Assembly (NCBI GenBank): GCA_028822935.1
Contig: JAPKCM010000016.1
Coordinates: 1-64,000 of the forward strand
Origin: Akkermansiaceae bacterium
GTDB taxonomy: Bacteria > Verrucomicrobiota > Verrucomicrobiia > Verrucomicrobiales > Akkermansiaceae
Length of the DNA: 64,000 nucleotides
Direction of reading: 5' to 3'
Part shown: positions 27,727 to 38,937 of the stretch, piece after piece
Layout: the number at the start of each line of letters is the position of its first letter
How positions within the stretch are numbered: the first letter of the stretch is position 1
The notes under the pieces: model-generated
Told to the model about the DNA's origin: nothing
Seen by the model: the letters and a program-made list of their open reading frames with translations, nothing else
Database searches by the model: none
Program-made: the position numbers and the translations under genes

Positions 27727-30578
27727 TTCGAACCTCCTTTCACACGACTCAACGCATCCACAAATTCCGAGGAGGCTTCTCCGTGTTTTTCAAAATCAAC
27801 GCGCACATCTTCTCCGGCCTTACGCGACTTGGATACCCAGCGCGCCAGCAGCCCTTCGATCAAAAAGAGCACCACCGCGGCAAGAGCGAGAATCTTCCAG
27901 ATCTCCCGACCAAAACCCTCGCCTCGAAGCACCGCGAGAATATTGTCGACTGACGAAACTTCGATGAGATCGATCTCCTTCTGAATTAAGGAACGGTCAT
28001 CATCATTGAAGACCTCAAAGCGACTCTCTTCAGGCTCCCGCATCACCACGAGTGGGATCATCTTTTGTCCCTCTAAAGCGGAAGCAAGTGCATCAGGGAC
28101 TTCCACCCGATACTCGCCCGGAAGGGCTGAACCAGTGACTTCAAGGAGGCGACCCCGACGTCCCTGGACCGCCTGCACCGTGCGCTTTTCACCTCGGGGA
28201 TCAGTCGCTTCGCTTTCTGCCAGGACGGATTCATCGCCATCACCCGTCAGTGGAATAAGGACCGAAGCCGGAACGACCTCAGTGACCCCATCAGGGCGCG
28301 TCCACTTGAGCGTGATAAAGGCATCCCCCCAAGTTTCGATAAAATCTGCCTCCACCCGCACCAGTTTACCGACTTCGAGCTTCACCTTCGACGAAGTCTT
28401 TTGCCCCCCCGAAACTTCCAAAACTTCATCATCATCGAGCTTGAGCGTGAACTTATCATCCACCGTTACCGAAAAGGTATAATCTCCGGAAACCGGCGGC
28501 ATGAGCCCCCCGGTCCACTGAATGTGAAACTCGTCCCCAGGCATCCCCAGTCCAATCGACTTATTGGCCCAATTGAAATCAATCACCGGATCAACTCGAT
28601 CCATAAATAGCTTTTCTTGCGAGGATCTCCCGCTGAAATATCGAGCTCGTAATCCCCCTCCACCAGGAAGGACCAAGGTTGGACTCCAGCTTGCAGCAAC
28701 ATTCAGATCGATTCCCTGCCCGCCCGCCAACCAAGTCGTGATTTCATGCACTAAGGGAACAAAGCTCGGTCGCACCGGAAGATTGCCCATGCGCGCATCC
28801 AGTCCGCAGGTTGTCAGCATGACGCGTCCGCGTCCGTAGTCCCTGGACGCCAAAAACGGATCACCGTTGTCAAAGGTGGCAGCCACTTTTCCTCCCTTCA
28901 CGAGTTCACTCGTGTTGCGATAAGATTCCAGAAGCCCTTCGCTGAGATCATCGCCTGAACCTCCCTTAAAAAGACGAAGAGCTGGATGATCAAAGCTGCC
29001 AGGTGCCGCGTGAATTCCATTTTCAGGAATCGCCATCTCTCCAAGTTGCATCGGAAGAACAGAACCATCACCACCACGCCACTGATTGTAAAAACCGGGA
29101 TCACCCTTGGGACCCGAAAGCACCCACAGCCCTCCCCCTTTCAGAACGAAGTCAGAAATCTTGGAAGCGGCTCCGGAGGGAAGGCGCGGCACATCAGCGA
29201 GCACCACTACCGCGGCATCATCGAAATCTAAAGCCGCGACACGAGAGGCATCGACGACCTGAGGATCCATGAACCAATCATCTCCCGCTTCAGAACTGGG
29301 AACGAGCGCGAGCCCAAGATAAGAAGCAGCTCGATCGAAAAAGTCTCCAGTGGGATTTCCTTCCACGAGAATCACCGGGAGTGATTTCTTCACCCAGATC
29401 ACCCGCTCCACTTGATCGTCACCAGGGAGATCATCGAACGCTTCAAGGCGAGCAGTCACTACCCTTGGCCCGACCGAACGGAAGCGGTAGCGAAACTCAA
29501 CCACCTGCTCTTCGCCGGGGAGAAGTTGGCCCACTCCTTTTTCACCAAGAACTTCGTCATCGATCTTCACCTGAAGAAGGCCTGGAGTGACCACTTCGGT
29601 GCCGGTGTTTTCGACCGGGATGCGGAGAATGACCTCGCGATCCATCCCCACAACTTCACGAGAGGTCTCCACCCGGGTGAGCGAAACATTTCGGAGCCGC
29701 TCCGGCGGAGGCAGGTTTCGTAGAAGAAGGCGAGGCTTGGACGTAAGCCCCTCCCAAGCATCGCCCAAGTTCTCCCAGGCGGTAGGGCTCTCCAAACGCC
29801 AGCCAAGTCGTTGGGAATCGGTGAAAACAACGAGGTCTTTAGAAGCCCCATTTCCTTCCGCCAGACTCAAGGTCGCCATCCCCAGAGCCTCATGAGCGCG
29901 GAAGGGTCCGCCCACAGGCTTGAGTGATTCGAGAACTTCCAGAACGTCCGCCCGATGGGTCAAAGGTGTCGCCGTAAGAAGCTCCGGTGCAGGTCCCCCC
30001 AGCACGACCGAGAATGCCGTGCCACGCGGAGCCTCTTTCACAAAATTGCGCGCTTCGGTCAGCGAGCGATCAAAAGCCGTCATCCCCGATGAGTCGAGTG
30101 ACATCGAAGTCGAGCCATCGATCACGAGCGCGATATCCCGACGTTCGCTCGTTTGAAAACGACGCAGATTAAGTTGCCTCTCGAACCACACCGACCCCAC
30201 CGCCGCGAGGAGAAGAAACGCCCCCGCGATTCGCATAAGCCAGCGTTGTTTTAACGACGAAAGCACAAAAGATCCGCCGAAAGACGCCACTCCCAGAAGC
30301 GCCAGGGGCAAAACGAAAAGCCAAGGAACCTGCGAATCCGGCGGCGAAAAGGGCCGGGCCAACGCCAGCGCGATCAGAGCCACCAACAAACAGCGCGTGA
30401 TCATGAGAAGAAAATCCTCCCACTCCATGCGCTTCCGTCGGGTCGCTACCGTATCGAAGAGAAAACGCATCGCACCCCAGTCGTAAGGCTTGGCTGCTTG
30501 GCTCCGGATAAGATGGATAATCACCGGAATCAACACCCCGGCGAGACCGATCAAAATCCATGGATTTAAAAAAAGCAT
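27723..30578 (-). CDS. BatA/VWA-domain protein with embedded PA14-like domain
   Basis: N-terminal MLFLNPWILIGLAGVLIPVIIHLI (BatA type), DIALVIDGSTSMSLD (VWA), and a PA14-like segment (LRARYFSG...HIQWTGGLMPPVSGDYTFSVTVDDKFTLKLDD...FITLKWTRPDG). Confidence 0.87.
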   Translation of the reverse strand: MLFLNPWILIGLAGVLIPVIIHLIRSQAAKPYDWGAMRFLFDTVATRRKRMEWEDFLLMITRCLLVALIALALARPFSPPDSQVPWLFVLPLALLGVASFGGSFVLSSLKQRWLMRIAGAFLLLAAVGSVWFERQLNLRRFQTSERRDIALVIDGSTSMSLDSSGMTAFDRSLTEARNFVKEAPRGTAFSVVLGGPAPELLTATPLTHRADVLEVLESLKPVGGPFRAHEALGMATLSLAEGNGASKDLVVFTDSQRLGWRLESPTAWENLGDAWEGLTSKPRLLLRNLPPPERLRNVSLTRVETSREVVGMDREVILRIPVENTGTEVVTPGLLQVKIDDEVLGEKGVGQLLPGEEQVVEFRYRFRSVGPRVVTARLEAFDDLPGDDQVERVIWVKKSLPVILVEGNPTGDFFDRAASYLGLALVPSSEAGDDWFMDPQVVDASRVAALDFDDAAVVVLADVPRLPSGAASKISDFVLKGGGLWVLSGPKGDPGFYNQWRGGDGSVLPMQLGEMAIPENGIHAAPGSFDHPALRLFKGGSGDDLSEGLLESYRNTSELVKGGKVAATFDNGDPFLASRDYGRGRVMLTTCGLDARMGNLPVRPSFVPLVHEITTWLAGGQGIDLNVAASWSPTLVLPGGGGLRARYFSGRSSQEKLFMDRVDPVIDFNWANKSIGLGMPGDEFHIQWTGGLMPPVSGDYTFSVTVDDKFTLKLDDDEVLEVSGGQKTSSKVKLEVGKLVRVEADFIETWGDAFITLKWTRPDGVTEVVPASVLIPLTGDGDESVLAESEATDPRGEKRTVQAVQGRRGRLLEVTGSALPGEYRVEVPDALASALEGQKMIPLVVMREPEESRFEVFNDDDRSLIQKEIDLIEVSSVDNILAVLRGEGFGREIWKILALAAVVLFLIEGLLARWVSKSRKAGEDVRVDFEKHGEASSEFVDALSRVKGGSK

Positions 30579-30661
30579 GGCTAGATTATCAGAAAGGCTG
30601 ACGACGAAACTAGCGTGGGAAATGGCAAAGAAATATTCATCATTTTAAGAAATTCGGAGCA

Positions 30662-31594
30662 CTAAAGTTTTCGCGAACCGAGATAGCGGGTGAGGGTTTC
30701 CTGAAGCGCGACTTTCGTGGTCACGGGCACGTAGTCGGCGCGAATGTTCCCACAGACGGCTTCAATCGAGGCGATGAATTCTCGTAGTTTATCGAGATAA
30801 GCGGCCCGCACAGCCTGCGGATCGATGCGTAGCATTTCCTTCACTCCTTCGAGATCCTTGAAGCGTTGAAATTTTTGGAACGGGAAGCTCAACTCTTCTT
30901 CCGCGAGTAGATGAAAAACGACGAGATCGTGCTGACGAAAGTTAAAGTGATGAAGTGACTCCACAATTTTTTGCGGCTCGTCGAAAAGGTCACTAATAAG
31001 AATCACCAAGCCGCGCGTCGGAATCCTCTCGGCCACTTCGTGAAGCACCTCCCCCACTCCGGTCTCCTCACCCGGCTCACTTTGATAAAGAATTTCACAA
31101 ATGCGCCGCACCTGACTCGGACGACTCTCGGCACGCATCAAATGGCGAATCTCGTGATCAAAGGTGACCAAGCCTGCCGCATCGCCCTGTTTCACAAATA
31201 GATAAGCGAGCGCCGCAGCAAGCTCACTTCCGTATTCAAATTTCGATTTATCCGAGTGCTCCCCTTTGAAGCTCATCGAACCCGAGACATCCAGCACGAT
31301 AGTCGCACGGAGATTGGTCTCCTGAATGAACTGCTTCACGACATTGCGGTCGCTTTTCGCCATCACCCGCCAATCAAGATTCTTGGTGTCGTCGCCCGGT
31401 GTGTATTCACGGTGCTCGGCAAACTCAACCGAGACGCCCTTGTCCGGGCTCGTGTGCCGACCTGAAAGCGTGCCCTGCATCCGCCGACGCGCGAGCCATT
31501 CAAGCCGCTTCATTACCGCCATCACTTCGGGAGTGAGCAAGCTCATGCACTCCGGCATTTTCAGCCGTTCGTCAACTTGGCTCCCTTCGCTCAT
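30662..31594 (-). CDS. DUF58 domain-containing protein
   Basis: GVSVEFAEHREYTPGDDTKNLDWRVMAKSDRNVVKQFIQETNLRATIVLDVSGSMSF. Confidence 0.93.
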   Translation of the reverse strand: MSEGSQVDERLKMPECMSLLTPEVMAVMKRLEWLARRRMQGTLSGRHTSPDKGVSVEFAEHREYTPGDDTKNLDWRVMAKSDRNVVKQFIQETNLRATIVLDVSGSMSFKGEHSDKSKFEYGSELAAALAYLFVKQGDAAGLVTFDHEIRHLMRAESRPSQVRRICEILYQSEPGEETGVGEVLHEVAERIPTRGLVILISDLFDEPQKIVESLHHFNFRQHDLVVFHLLAEEELSFPFQKFQRFKDLEGVKEMLRIDPQAVRAAYLDKLREFIASIEAVCGNIRADYVPVTTKVALQETLTRYLGSRKL

Positions 31595-31611
31595 GATCGT
31601 GATCGAAGAGA

Positions 31612-32619
<1,008 letters not shown>

Positions 32620-32666
32620 TCGGGTTTTCTACGTAGACTCTATCCTTCCTCTTCCTAAAACTTTCC

Positions 32667-33653
32667 TTACTTCAAGAGGCGCGCGGCCTCTTTCGCAAAG
32701 TAAGTTAAAATAATGTCCGCTCCAGCCCGTTTAATCCCGATGAGACTCTCCATCATCACCTTTTCCTCATCAATCCAGCCATCCTTCGAGGCGCTCTTGA
32801 TCATGAGGTATTCGCCACTCACCTGATAAGCGGCCACCGGCAGATCGGTATGCTCCCGGAGTTCGTAAATGATATCTAAATAAGGCCCAGCAGGCTTCAC
32901 CATGACAATATCCGCCCCCTCTTCCTCATCGAGAAGAAGCTCCCTTACCGCCTCACGACGATTCGCCGGGTCCATTTGGTAAGTCTTTTTATCTCCCGCT
33001 TTAGGCGCCGACCCAAGAGCCCCCCGAAACGGGCCATAGAAAGCCGAAGCATATTTTGCGGTGTAGCTGCAGATCGAAACGTTTTCATGCCCATGCTCAT
33101 CGAGCGCTTCCCGAAGTTCGCCCACGCGTCCATCCATCATGTCACTCGGAGAAACGATATCCGCTCCCGCTTCCGCATGGCTCACCGCCTGATGACACAA
33201 GACGCGCACCGTCTCATCATTCACAATCTCCCCATCAACCACCAACCCATCATGCCCATCCGCATTGTAAGGATCGAGCGCCACGTCAGTCATCACCACC
33301 AGCTCAGGATGCGCCGCCTTCAGCGCCTTGATCGCACGATGGATCAGCCCATCCGGATTGAAGCACTCTTCCGCACCCCCAGTTTTCAAAGAATCCTCAA
33401 TCTTCGGGAAAATTACCACCCCGGGAACTCCCAAGGCAAGCGCCTCCCCCGCTTCTTTCACCAAGCCCTCAAGCGACCAGCGCTTGCATCCCGGCATCGA
33501 CTCAATCACCTCATCCTCTGCCCCATCATGAAGAAAAAGCGGCAGAATAAAATCTCCAGGCGACAGCAAAGTTTCACGCACCAAAGCACGCACCCCAGCT
33601 GATTTACGATTACGACGAGGTCTGATCGGAAGGTCCACGGCCCAGAGTCTCAC
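32667..33653 (-). CDS. hemB: porphobilinogen synthase (delta-aminolevulinic acid dehydratase)
   Basis: RPRRNRKSAGVRALVRET, GADIVSPSDMMDGRVGELREALDEHG, SYTAKYASAFYGPFRGAL, VMVKPAGPYLDII. Confidence 0.96.
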   Translation of the reverse strand: MRLWAVDLPIRPRRNRKSAGVRALVRETLLSPGDFILPLFLHDGAEDEVIESMPGCKRWSLEGLVKEAGEALALGVPGVVIFPKIEDSLKTGGAEECFNPDGLIHRAIKALKAAHPELVVMTDVALDPYNADGHDGLVVDGEIVNDETVRVLCHQAVSHAEAGADIVSPSDMMDGRVGELREALDEHGHENVSICSYTAKYASAFYGPFRGALGSAPKAGDKKTYQMDPANRREAVRELLLDEEEGADIVMVKPAGPYLDIIYELREHTDLPVAAYQVSGEYLMIKSASKDGWIDEEKVMMESLIGIKRAGADIILTYFAKEAARLLK

Positions 33654-33664
33654 CTTTCGTGCTC

Positions 33665-34010
33665 AAATCTCAAATCTCAAATTTCAATCCCCCTCATCCA
33701 AGTCAAATGCCCCCGCGGCCCCGCGTGAAACTTCCCCCAACCAAATTCCCACAAAACCTCTGCGTCTCAGCGCCTCTGCGTAAGCTTCCCCTCAACCAAG
33801 ATTAGCGCCATTCGCTAGATTCGCGTTCCAAAAACCCCCAACCAAGTTTTGAATATTTCGTCCCTTTAGCCGTTGGCTATCTCCGCTTCGCTACGGTTGT
33901 GGCTCAGCCCCTCCTCAACCAATCTGCGTCCTTCTGCGTAATCGGCGGATCAACCTCCACAACCAAGCCTCTCAAATCTCACTGTTCAAATCTCAGAGTT
34001 CCTCTACCCT
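33665..34010 (+). repeat. intergenic modular repeat block, copy 1
   Basis: Modules attagcgCCATTCGctagATTCGCGTTCC, TTTCGTCCCTTtagccgtt, CAAATCTCactgTTCAAATcTCagAGTTC separated by caacca-type spacers; same order as at 42.87-43.08 kb. Confidence 0.6.
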
Positions 34011-34017
34011 CGTCCCC

Positions 34018-34614
34018 GTGGCCCACACTCCCTTCCACGAACACCTCCAAGGCGACCTCGCCAAGCTGGAAAGGAACCTCCGTGACCTCCTCAATCCTCA
34101 TCTGGAGGCTAAAGACCACCTAAACCTCCTCAACCTCGCCTGCGGCCGAGCCGATGAAACGGGAGTCCTCGCCAAGGTCCTCGCCGAAAAATCAAAGTCA
34201 GCCCATATCCAGGGCCTCGATATCCGCGCCCCCGAAATCGGCCAAGCCAACTCCCGCTGGAAAAAAGAACTCGAAGAAAAAACGAGCTCCGACTTCATCG
34301 TCCACCGCGGCGACCGCCTCCTCGACCTGCAAGAAGTCGGCACCCCCGACATCGCCTTCTTACGCCACCAAAACTACTGGAACGACAAACCCGTCTGGAC
34401 CGAAATCTTCGACCAAGCCCTCGAGCGCCTCAACCAAGACGGCCTTCTCGTCATCACCTCCTACTTCGATAAGGAGCACGAGCTAGCCACCCGGGCCCTC
34501 GAGCATCTCGGAGCGATCCAAGTCGGCTCCATCGTCAATCCAAATTCAAGAACCCTCATCGACGCCCCCGGAAAATCCGTCGACAAGCATCTCGCCGTCT
34601 TCAAAAAGGCGTAA
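34018..34614 (+). CDS. class I SAM-dependent methyltransferase-like protein
   Basis: LNLLNLACGRADETGVLAKVLAE..IQGLDIRAPEI and downstream DALERL..DGLLVITSYFDKEHE resembling the Rossmann MTase fold. GTG start. Confidence 0.65.
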   Translation: MAHTPFHEHLQGDLAKLERNLRDLLNPHLEAKDHLNLLNLACGRADETGVLAKVLAEKSKSAHIQGLDIRAPEIGQANSRWKKELEEKTSSDFIVHRGDRLLDLQEVGTPDIAFLRHQNYWNDKPVWTEIFDQALERLNQDGLLVITSYFDKEHELATRALEHLGAIQVGSIVNPNSRTLIDAPGKSVDKHLAVFKKA

Positions 34615-34624
34615 GCCAAAGGAG

Positions 34625-34643
34625 CCGGGGCGTCCCGCCCCGG
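34625..34643. repeat. GC-rich inverted repeat (possible terminator/REP-like element)
   Basis: CCGGGGCG-tcc-CGCCCCGG perfect dyad 10 nt after the methyltransferase stop; no T-tract. Confidence 0.6.
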
Positions 34644-34909
34644 TCAGTCAAGTCCCAGAAGGCGGAACGCCACCACTCCACCGATACCCTCGAAACTCAC
34701 CGCAGCCTCCTTCCTCGTCACCCTCACCACATGGATCCTGGGAGCATCATTTCTCCTCAGCCAACCCTCAGGAGCTTCCAACTGGTTCGAACCAGCAATC
34801 TTCGGATTCCTCTGCGTCCTCGGAAGCACCCCCCTTTTAGCATTTCTTGCCGTCGCCGGTCTTATCAATGCAAAACCACCAACTTCTCTGTCTTGGGTAG
34901 CCATTCTAC

Positions 34910-36010
34910 TCAGCCCAAGCCCTTCTTCTCATCTTGACGACGTGAAGAAATTTGCGTCGAAGCGTTAGCAACAACATCTCCCACCAGCGCCAACCCCAAC
35001 CTCTCCTTACTCGGATAGAGATTCGCCTCAAAGCGATTCATGACAAACGCATAACTCATCCCCGTCTCAGGATCCGCAAAACCATAGCTCCCCCCGGCCC
35101 CCGGATGCCCAAACCCCTTCTTCTCCGGCCCCTGTCCCAACATCATCCCAAACGCGATCTCATTCTCAATTCTCTGAATCAAATCCATCCCATTAATCCG
35201 TGGTTCAATCAGCTCCCCCAAAAAATCCTGCCGAAGCACCCAGTCGTAAAACTTCGCCAACCCGCAAGCCGAGCCCACCCCGCCCATCGCCGAAAAACCC
35301 GCTCCCCAAGCCCGCGGCAGGTTCATTTCACTCACTCCCACAAGATCACTCGGCGACCCAAAGGCCTTCCGCGTCAACGACCCCTTCGTCAAAAGCGCCT
35401 CATAAAAAGCCTCCGGCTTCCCACTCTTCCCCACGCGTGCCGGAACCAACTCGGCCACTCGGTGATGCTTGCTCTCCGGAAGCCCGATCCAAAAATCGAT
35501 TTCGTTTGGCGTTGCGATCTCCTCGCTAAAAAACTCTCCCAGCGATCTTCCGTCGATCCGACGCACCACTTCATCGGCCAAAAAACCAATCGTCCTAGGG
35601 TGATACCCATGCTCTCCAACCTTCCACTTTGGCTCCTGTTTTTCGAGCGCCGCAATAACCGCTTCCCGATCCCAGATCGACACCTTCTCATCGAGCGCCG
35701 CCAAGCCTCCTTGATGCGAAAACAGTTCTCCAAAGGTCACCTCTCCCACTTTTAACTCAGGCCAAACCCGCTCCACCAAAGTCTCCGAATCCATCCCCAC
35801 TCGATGCAGCGCCATTAGTAAAGTCACCGCCATCGGCCCCTTCGTCGCCGACCATACCGGCGCAAGCGTCTCCACATCCCAAGGAATCGTTTTCGCACGA
35901 TCACGCCATCCACCATGGAGTGAAACGAGCTCTTTCCCATCCTTCCAAGCCACAAAGGATGCCCCGAGTTCCTGTCCCTCAAGAAGCTTCTGAAATCGTT
36001 CTCCAATCAC
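34910..36010 (-). CDS. serine hydrolase / class C beta-lactamase-like protein
   Basis: APVWSATKGPMAVTLLMALHRVGM (SxxK), GFGHPGAGGSYGFADPETGMSYAFVMN; GTG start at 36010 overlaps the upstream stop. Confidence 0.87.
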   Translation of the reverse strand: MIGERFQKLLEGQELGASFVAWKDGKELVSLHGGWRDRAKTIPWDVETLAPVWSATKGPMAVTLLMALHRVGMDSETLVERVWPELKVGEVTFGELFSHQGGLAALDEKVSIWDREAVIAALEKQEPKWKVGEHGYHPRTIGFLADEVVRRIDGRSLGEFFSEEIATPNEIDFWIGLPESKHHRVAELVPARVGKSGKPEAFYEALLTKGSLTRKAFGSPSDLVGVSEMNLPRAWGAGFSAMGGVGSACGLAKFYDWVLRQDFLGELIEPRINGMDLIQRIENEIAFGMMLGQGPEKKGFGHPGAGGSYGFADPETGMSYAFVMNRFEANLYPSKERLGLALVGDVVANASTQISSRRQDEKKGLG

Positions 36011-38937
36011 AGCGAAAACTCCCCCTGTTCCATCCGCCCTTTCATGCTCACCACTTCCTTCAGCTTCGTCGACACCATCACGCACTCGACCTCCCGATCA
36101 AAGATCGCCTTCATCGCATCGGCATAAGACTGCATCTGCCCCGAGTAACGCGTGAGCAATTCGTCGGCACTGCGAACCGCGTCCGTTTTAAAATCAATCA
36201 CCGTGACCAAGTCCCTCGTCACCAAAAATCGATCAATTACTCCCGTCATCCACTTGCCATCAAAGATAACCTCGATCGCTTGCTCCCGATAAACCTGCAT
36301 TCCCTCCTGTCGCTCAAAAAGGCGATGAACCTCGGCCACCTTCAGCGCATCTTCCACTAACTTCCCTGCCCCACTCAAGGGAAGACGGGGAATCTCCCCC
36401 GGCTCCAGCCAAGCGATCTCCTCGAACATCAGGTGAACTTCTTCACCCATCTTCGCTCCGCTCGTCATGGCCGACTTCTTGGCACTCGACGGCGTCGCCC
36501 GAGGACGCAACGTCACCTTCTGAGCCAGTGTCATTTCTACAGCTGGCTCCACTTGCTCTCTCGAAGCCAGTCCCTTCGTCCAAGAAGAATCACCACTAAT
36601 AAATTCATCCCCGCCAATCGCCCGACGAATCAGTTGCGGTAACGAGCGCCAATCTTCCTCGGCATCTCTCGACTTCGGCAGCTCTGGCAAAAAGACATAA
36701 AGCCCCTGTTTCGCCCGGGTCAAAGCAACGTAAAGCACACAAAGTGCCTCATAGCGCTGATCCTCACTCCACCGTTCTTCCGCATCCTTCAACTCAGGCA
36801 CGAGATTCCGGACCCAATCCGCAGGCGGTTGCAAAACCCAGTCCGCACCACGCGCCACTTTAAAATCACCCAAGTTCGGAATTTGCTTATCCGAAAGCTC
36901 TGGAAGAAAAACGAGATCAAACCCCAGCCCCTTCGACTTATGAATCGTCATCACCTGCACCGCAGCCGCGCCGGGCGCTTGCGGAACTTCCAGCTCATTA
37001 ATCCAATCCCGCGCCGCCCGCGCATTACCATCGCCCCCGGCATCGAACTCCGACAACGCCCCCGCGATATCCTTGACCCGACGCTGCGCAAAAGGCGAAA
37101 GGCCCTCCCAATGATCCCACAAAAGATCCTCAATCATCGCGCCATAGCCACTCGATTGCGCCAGCTCTAACAGCCCCTCCCAACGCGCCTGCCACACCGA
37201 GCCCCAGCGCTCGTTCAGGATCTTTTCAAAAGGTGACATCGCCACCACGCCCGCCGCGATCTGGTCACTCGGATCAGCCAGCCAGGAAAAGAGCGACATC
37301 AGCGCCACGCCAACCGGATGATCCTGCGTCGACTGACGCTGACCTTCCTCAATAACATTGAAACCACGTTCCCTCAGGAAGTCGGAAAATTTCCGGACAT
37401 GATCCTTCGTCCGCACCAGCACCCCGCAGCTCAACTCCCTTTCACCCACTCCAAGCTCCGTCAGTTTTTCGCAGAGACGCTCACAAGCATCAGCGGAAGC
37501 AACCACCTCCACCTGGGACTCGCCCAGCAAATCTGGCTTAGCCGATTCATGATCCTCCCACTCCCAACGATTCTCGACGGCTTCTCCAAAAAGTTCCGCG
37601 ATACCTGCAACATCGCCGCAAACATGATTCACCAAATCCAACACCGCCGGACACGAGCGATACGACTTCGGCATCGTGCAGACCTTCATCCCATCGCCGT
37701 AGCGCTTCTCCACCTGATCGAATAAGCGCACGTCTCCGCCACGCCATCCGTAGATCGCCTGCTTGCGGTCGCCGACCACAAAAAGGCTCCCCTCGCCCTC
37801 ACCCGCCGCTTCATCAAGCAGCGGCTCCAGCGCTTCCCATTCCGATGGGCTGGTGTCCTGAAACTCATCGAGAAACCAGTGATCATAGCGCGCGTCGAGT
37901 CGGTAATCCACCAGCTCACGCTGAAGGCGGGCCTCCTCGCTACGCGTCCATCCACCAAGTAGGTTCTTCACGTCATCAAAGGTCAGCAACCCACGCTTCC
38001 GCAAGCGGCTCTCCACCTCTTTATCCACTCGCTCCACTAACTGCCCGACCGCTTCGGTCCGCGCACAGGAAGCCGCCAGTTCACAACGAGCCAGCAGATT
38101 GAAGAGAGTCCGGCATTTCTGCGATCGCAGCACATCGAACTCTAACATCTTCCGCCCGTCCTTCACTTCGATCGGCTTCTCTCCGGGAACCTCGTCCAAG
38201 AGGCGCGGGTAAAGAGTATTCACCTTCCCCAAAGAACCACTCCCAATCGTGTGCGCTTCAATTGCGTCCCACACCACCTTCAGCGTCTTCGAATCTTCTT
38301 CAGTCCGCAGCGCCGCCACCGCACCATGCTTCTGCTCTTCCCAAATCTTCACGTCGGGAAGTTCGTTAAAGCACCGGCCGAAACCGGATCCACTTCCTTC
38401 CTTCCAATACCCGTGCCACACACCAACAAAGTCCTGCATTTTATTAAGAACTCCAAAGCCCTCAGAGCCCATCGTAGCACGACGGAAGGCATGAAAAAAC
38501 TCCTCGCCATATTCTCCGTCAAGCACCTCACTCAGCACGCCGGTAAGAATCTCCTGCATCGCCGTTTCCAGCGGAGCGCCTTGCAGCAACTCGAAGTTTC
38601 CGCCACTGATTCCCAACTCGTATTGAAAGCCCCGCACGATCCGCGAGAAGAACCCATCCATCGTGCCAAATTGCAAACGTGGAAGCGCCTTCACAAAGCG
38701 TTCCAAAGCAGCCGTTGCTTCCGGATCATCCGCGAGCTTTTGCAGAATCGAATCAGAGAACTCCCCGGCCGCTTTCCGGGTGAAAGTCAGCGCCACGATT
38801 CGTTCGGGATCGGCTTCCAACTCTCGAATCATCCCGACAACACGATTTCCCAGCTGGTAGGTTTTCCCTGAACCAGCCGACGCAAGAATCATGAGATTCT
38901 TATGCAGGATGTGTTTCTCCACTTCTGACTTACTCAT
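36007..38937 (-). CDS. UvrD/RecB-like helicase-nuclease (AddA-like)
   Basis: ILASAGSGKTYQLGNRVVGMI (Walker A), RYDHWFLDEFQDTSPSEWEAL, VVGDRKQAIYGWRGGD, IHKSKGLGFDLVFLP, C-terminal nuclease VIDFKTDAVRSADELLTRYSGQMQSYADAM. Confidence 0.92.
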   Translation of the reverse strand: MSKSEVEKHILHKNLMILASAGSGKTYQLGNRVVGMIRELEADPERIVALTFTRKAAGEFSDSILQKLADDPEATAALERFVKALPRLQFGTMDGFFSRIVRGFQYELGISGGNFELLQGAPLETAMQEILTGVLSEVLDGEYGEEFFHAFRRATMGSEGFGVLNKMQDFVGVWHGYWKEGSGSGFGRCFNELPDVKIWEEQKHGAVAALRTEEDSKTLKVVWDAIEAHTIGSGSLGKVNTLYPRLLDEVPGEKPIEVKDGRKMLEFDVLRSQKCRTLFNLLARCELAASCARTEAVGQLVERVDKEVESRLRKRGLLTFDDVKNLLGGWTRSEEARLQRELVDYRLDARYDHWFLDEFQDTSPSEWEALEPLLDEAAGEGEGSLFVVGDRKQAIYGWRGGDVRLFDQVEKRYGDGMKVCTMPKSYRSCPAVLDLVNHVCGDVAGIAELFGEAVENRWEWEDHESAKPDLLGESQVEVVASADACERLCEKLTELGVGERELSCGVLVRTKDHVRKFSDFLRERGFNVIEEGQRQSTQDHPVGVALMSLFSWLADPSDQIAAGVVAMSPFEKILNERWGSVWQARWEGLLELAQSSGYGAMIEDLLWDHWEGLSPFAQRRVKDIAGALSEFDAGGDGNARAARDWINELEVPQAPGAAAVQVMTIHKSKGLGFDLVFLPELSDKQIPNLGDFKVARGADWVLQPPADWVRNLVPELKDAEERWSEDQRYEALCVLYVALTRAKQGLYVFLPELPKSRDAEEDWRSLPQLIRRAIGGDEFISGDSSWTKGLASREQVEPAVEMTLAQKVTLRPRATPSSAKKSAMTSGAKMGEEVHLMFEEIAWLEPGEIPRLPLSGAGKLVEDALKVAEVHRLFERQEGMQVYREQAIEVIFDGKWMTGVIDRFLVTRDLVTVIDFKTDAVRSADELLTRYSGQMQSYADAMKAIFDREVECVMVSTKLKEVVSMKGRMEQGEFSL

